Of a stretch of DNA of 64,000 nucleotides, positions 62,349 to 64,000 are shown one piece after another. Location of the stretch: positions 50,881 to 114,880 of the forward strand of contig NZ_BMQU01000018.1 in the NCBI RefSeq assembly GCF_014648275.1, in the 5' to 3' direction. The position numbers were made by a program, and so were the translations under genes. The notes beneath the pieces were generated by a model. That model did not search any database. It saw only the letters and a program-made list of their open reading frames with translations, and was not told the DNA's origin. This DNA is from Pseudomonas laurentiana. GTDB lineage: Bacteria > Pseudomonadota > Gammaproteobacteria > Pseudomonadales > Pseudomonadaceae. Position 1 is the first letter of the stretch. Each line of letters opens with the position of its first letter.

Positions 62349-63389
62349 ATGACGAAACTCGCTGAACTCTCTATCGAGAACGCCCAGCATACTTACCGTT
62401 ACGCCCGCGGTTGGCACTGCCTGGGTGTGGCTGATGAGTACCGCGACGGCAAGCTGCATACCTTGAACATTTTTGGTACCCGTCTGGTGGCGTTTGCCAA
62501 CAGCCAGGGCGCTATCAGCATTCTCGACGCCCATTGCCCACACATGGGCGCCGACCTGTCTCAGGGCACTATCGAGAACGATACCGTGGTGTGCCCCTTC
62601 CACCATTGGAAGTACGACACCGCCGGCAAATGCGTCGAGATTCCTTACTGCAAGCGCATCCCGCCCAAGGCCAAGACCCGTAGCTGGCTGACGTGCGAGG
62701 AGAACAACCTGCTGTTCGTCTGGAACAACCCAGAGGGGCGTCCGCCAAAAGACGGCGTGATCATCCCGCATCTGGCCGAGATGGACGATCCGGAGTGGAT
62801 CCACGACTGGAACATCGACACCATGCTGATCGAAACCAACCCGCGCGAGTTGGTCGACAACCTGGTGGACGCCCAGCATTTCGGGCCCGTACACGGCACC
62901 CCGACCAAGTACTTCGCCAACGTCTTTGAAGGGCATATCGGCCGGCAGATTTTCCATGGCGATTCCGAGCGCCTGGGCGGCGACCTGATCGCGCCGTCTG
63001 CCTACTACGGCCCGGCGACCCACTTTACCCACCTGAGTTCGATGTTCGGTGAGGTCCGCGTGCATGCGATTCTGCTCAACAGCCACGTGCCGGTTACCCC
63101 GAACAGCTTTGAGCTGCGTTTTGGCTGCATGGTCAAGCGGGTGCCTGGCTGGAGCGAGGAGCAGAACCTCGAAGTGGCCAAGGCCTATGTGATGGGTAAC
63201 CGCGCTTCGTTCTACCAGGACGTGGATATCTGGAAGCACAAGATTCGTATCGACAAGCCGGTGCTGGCGGAAAACGACGGCCCGGTCTACCAGCTGCGTG
63301 AGTGGTACCAGCAGTTCTTCACCGATGAGGATCAGGTGCCTGCGAGCATGGCCGAACGGCGTGAGATCGTCACTGTCGACGAGCGCTGA
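62349..63389 (+). CDS. kshA: 3-ketosteroid 9-alpha-hydroxylase, oxygenase component (KshA)
   Basis: A 346-aa Rieske oxygenase. The 2Fe-2S ligands are C63-x-H65 (HCPHMGADLSQG) and C82-x2-H85 (VVCPFHHWKYD). The mononuclear iron has D174, H177 and H182 in NLVDAQHFGPVHG. ARGWHCLG and NNLLFVWNNPEGRPP match KshA. The ATG at 62349 was chosen because the KshA N-terminus starts there; upstream reading through the leader is not conserved. KshA hydroxylates C9 of androstadienedione and with KstD causes ring B opening. Partner reductase is probably the gene at 31486. Confidence 0.92.
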   Translation: MTKLAELSIENAQHTYRYARGWHCLGVADEYRDGKLHTLNIFGTRLVAFANSQGAISILDAHCPHMGADLSQGTIENDTVVCPFHHWKYDTAGKCVEIPYCKRIPPKAKTRSWLTCEENNLLFVWNNPEGRPPKDGVIIPHLAEMDDPEWIHDWNIDTMLIETNPRELVDNLVDAQHFGPVHGTPTKYFANVFEGHIGRQIFHGDSERLGGDLIAPSAYYGPATHFTHLSSMFGEVRVHAILLNSHVPVTPNSFELRFGCMVKRVPGWSEEQNLEVAKAYVMGNRASFYQDVDIWKHKIRIDKPVLAENDGPVYQLREWYQQFFTDEDQVPASMAERREIVTVDER

Positions 63390-63405
63390 GTTGTAACGGA
63401 GCCGT

Positions 63406-63438
63406 GAACGGCGAGCCAGCTGCAATCGCTTGCCGTTC
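63406..63438 (+). terminator. Hairpin after kshA
   Basis: GAACGGCGAGC (63406-63416) and GCTTGCCGTTC (63428-63438) pair over 11 bp with one G-U. There is no T-run. Confidence 0.5.
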
Positions 63439-63525
63439 GACGGGTTCCGACCAGGGAGGGTGAACCTGTACTTCGTCACGTTGTAACGACGTAGGTCCGA
63501 ATCAAAGGTCACGAGAAAGCCGACA

Positions 63526-63699
63526 ATGAAAATAAAAAGCCTTCTAGCCTATTCCGTTCCTCTGTTGATCCTGCTCTTCCTGGTGTTCACCGTGCTTGTC
63601 TCGGTACCGCCCGAAGCGCACAGCCCCTGGGCCTGCACGACGTCCCCGGCCTGCGTTGGGGTGACACCAAGCTTCCAGGGCTGGCCGAACGTGCGCTAA
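63526..63699 (+). CDS. Small membrane protein, 57 aa, unknown function
   Basis: Begins MKIKSLLAYSVPLLILLFLV and has one hydrophobic helix (about 7-27). A short tail follows with two Cys, in PWACTTSPACVGV, ending GWPNVR. A modest GAGAAAG lies ahead of the ATG. It is on the same strand as kshA, 136 bp after it, and is followed by a strong terminator, so it could be the final gene of the cluster. Signal-anchor or lipoprotein-like forms are both possible; there is no clear lipobox. Confidence 0.45.
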   Translation: MKIKSLLAYSVPLLILLFLVFTVLVSVPPEAHSPWACTTSPACVGVTPSFQGWPNVR

Positions 63700-63760
63700 C
63701 GCTACCGTTCGCACTGCATCTGGTTGCGTCAACCAGCACGGGCGGGCCCCGGCGCTGTTC

Positions 63761-63792
63761 GGCTCGGAGTTAAGGCTCTCCGAGCCTTTTTT
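63761..63792 (+). terminator. Rho-independent terminator at the end of the cluster
   Basis: GGCTCGGAG (63761-63769) and CTCCGAGCC (63778-63786) form a perfect 9-bp stem with an 8-nt loop, followed directly by TTTTTT. It separates the plus-strand cluster from the converging etfA gene. Confidence 0.9.
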
Positions 63793-63820
63793 CGCCTGAA
63801 AACAGCGCTTTTGCGTGAAT

Positions 63821-64000
63821 CTACAGCAGGTTTTCCAGTTCCGGGACGGCCTCGAACAGGTCCGCCACCAGGCCGTAGTCGGCCACCTGGAAGATCGGTG
63901 CTTCCTCATCCTTGTTGATCGCGACGATCACCTTGGCGTCTTTCATACCGGCCAGGTGCTGGATCGCGCCGGAGATACCCACCGCGATGTACAGCTGTGG
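63821..64000 (-). CDS. etfA: Electron transfer flavoprotein alpha subunit, C-terminal part (runs off the window)
   Basis: The last 59 codons before the stop at 63821 read [20 protein letters not shown], then [20 protein letters not shown] and end VPELENLL. These are the FAD-binding and terminal motifs of EtfA/FixB. ETF takes electrons from acyl-CoA dehydrogenases, which fits beside a cluster with four of them. It is probably the housekeeping copy and not cluster-specific. Confidence 0.92.
   Translation of the reverse strand, partial: PQLYIAVGISGAIQHLAGMKDAKVIVAINKDEEAPIFQVADYGLVADLFEAVPELENLL

Noticed and set aside
26346-63389. Diterpenoid (abietane, dit-type) degradation cluster
   Set aside because: HsaA/C/D/E/F/G, KshA and IpdA/B/C/F types are specific for steroid ring degradation, and there is no dit-type ring-hydroxylating dioxygenase alpha/beta pair or P450.
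9404-63760. Genomic-island ends (integrase, tRNA attachment site, flanking direct repeats)
   Set aside because: No integrase, transposase, tRNA or direct repeat was seen at either edge, and base use looks like the flanks. Transfer is possible but not shown by this sequence.
63544-63909. 121-codon minus-strand frame at the right edge
   Set aside because: It overlaps the strong terminator and the true etfA frame on the same strand, and its translation has no recognisable features.

Overview
The window is high-GC Pseudomonas DNA, most like the P. putida/fluorescens side of the genus. Evidence is the gene types at the edges (lpxO, azlCD, polB, etfA), the codon use, and REP-type palindromes of the familiar GTGGGAGCAGGCTTGCCTGCGA kind. 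There is no rRNA, tRNA, transposase, integrase or CRISPR array.

Layout. Positions 1-9403 are ordinary chromosomal genes: a truncated GNAT acetyltransferase, an AhpD-like protein, the lipid A hydroxylase LpxO, the AzlCD amino-acid exporter, a periplasmic Sel1/TPR-like protein, DNA polymerase II, a DUF4174 protein and a TonB-dependent receptor. From about 9476 to 63700 runs a nearly unbroken steroid (probably bile-acid) catabolic cluster. The far right edge holds the end of etfA behind a strong terminator.

How the cluster works. Uptake and envelope: a spinster-like MFS transporter, two DUF1302 outer-membrane proteins, one DUF1329 protein, and two copies of a YCF48 beta-propeller + RND/MMPL + LuxR-regulator module. 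Side chain: an FATP-type acyl-CoA synthetase, a thiolase-fold aldolase with a DUF35-MaoC fusion partner (Ltp2/ChsH2 or Sal1/Shy1 type), and acyl-CoA dehydrogenases. Nucleus oxidation: 3-alpha-HSD (HsdA-like), a 7-alpha-HSD-like SDR, other SDRs, two old-yellow-enzyme-like reductases, an NTF2-fold protein, and KshA with a KshB-like reductase. Rings A/B: HsaA, HsaC, HsaD, then HsaE/HsaG/HsaF to pyruvate and propionyl-CoA. Rings C/D: FadD3, IpdF, EchA20, IpdC, IpdA/IpdB, acyl-CoA dehydrogenase pairs, a MaoC hydratase and two thiolases. No 3-ketosteroid delta-1-dehydrogenase (KstD), HsaB flavin reductase or steroid aldehyde dehydrogenase is in the window.

Regulation is the most striking feature. 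An 18-bp element, consensus TAGTCC-N4-GGACGATG, occurs 15 times (one copy degenerate), only inside the cluster. It sits once ahead of nearly every transcription unit and always points toward the gene. In all four divergent intergenic regions it occurs as a back-to-back pair. About 20 bp downstream most copies have a -10-like hexamer, which places the dyad centre near -42.5 from the implied transcription start. That is the geometry of a class II LuxR-type activator site, and the cluster encodes two LuxR-type proteins resembling TesR/TeiR of Comamonas. I infer one regulon controlled through this box.
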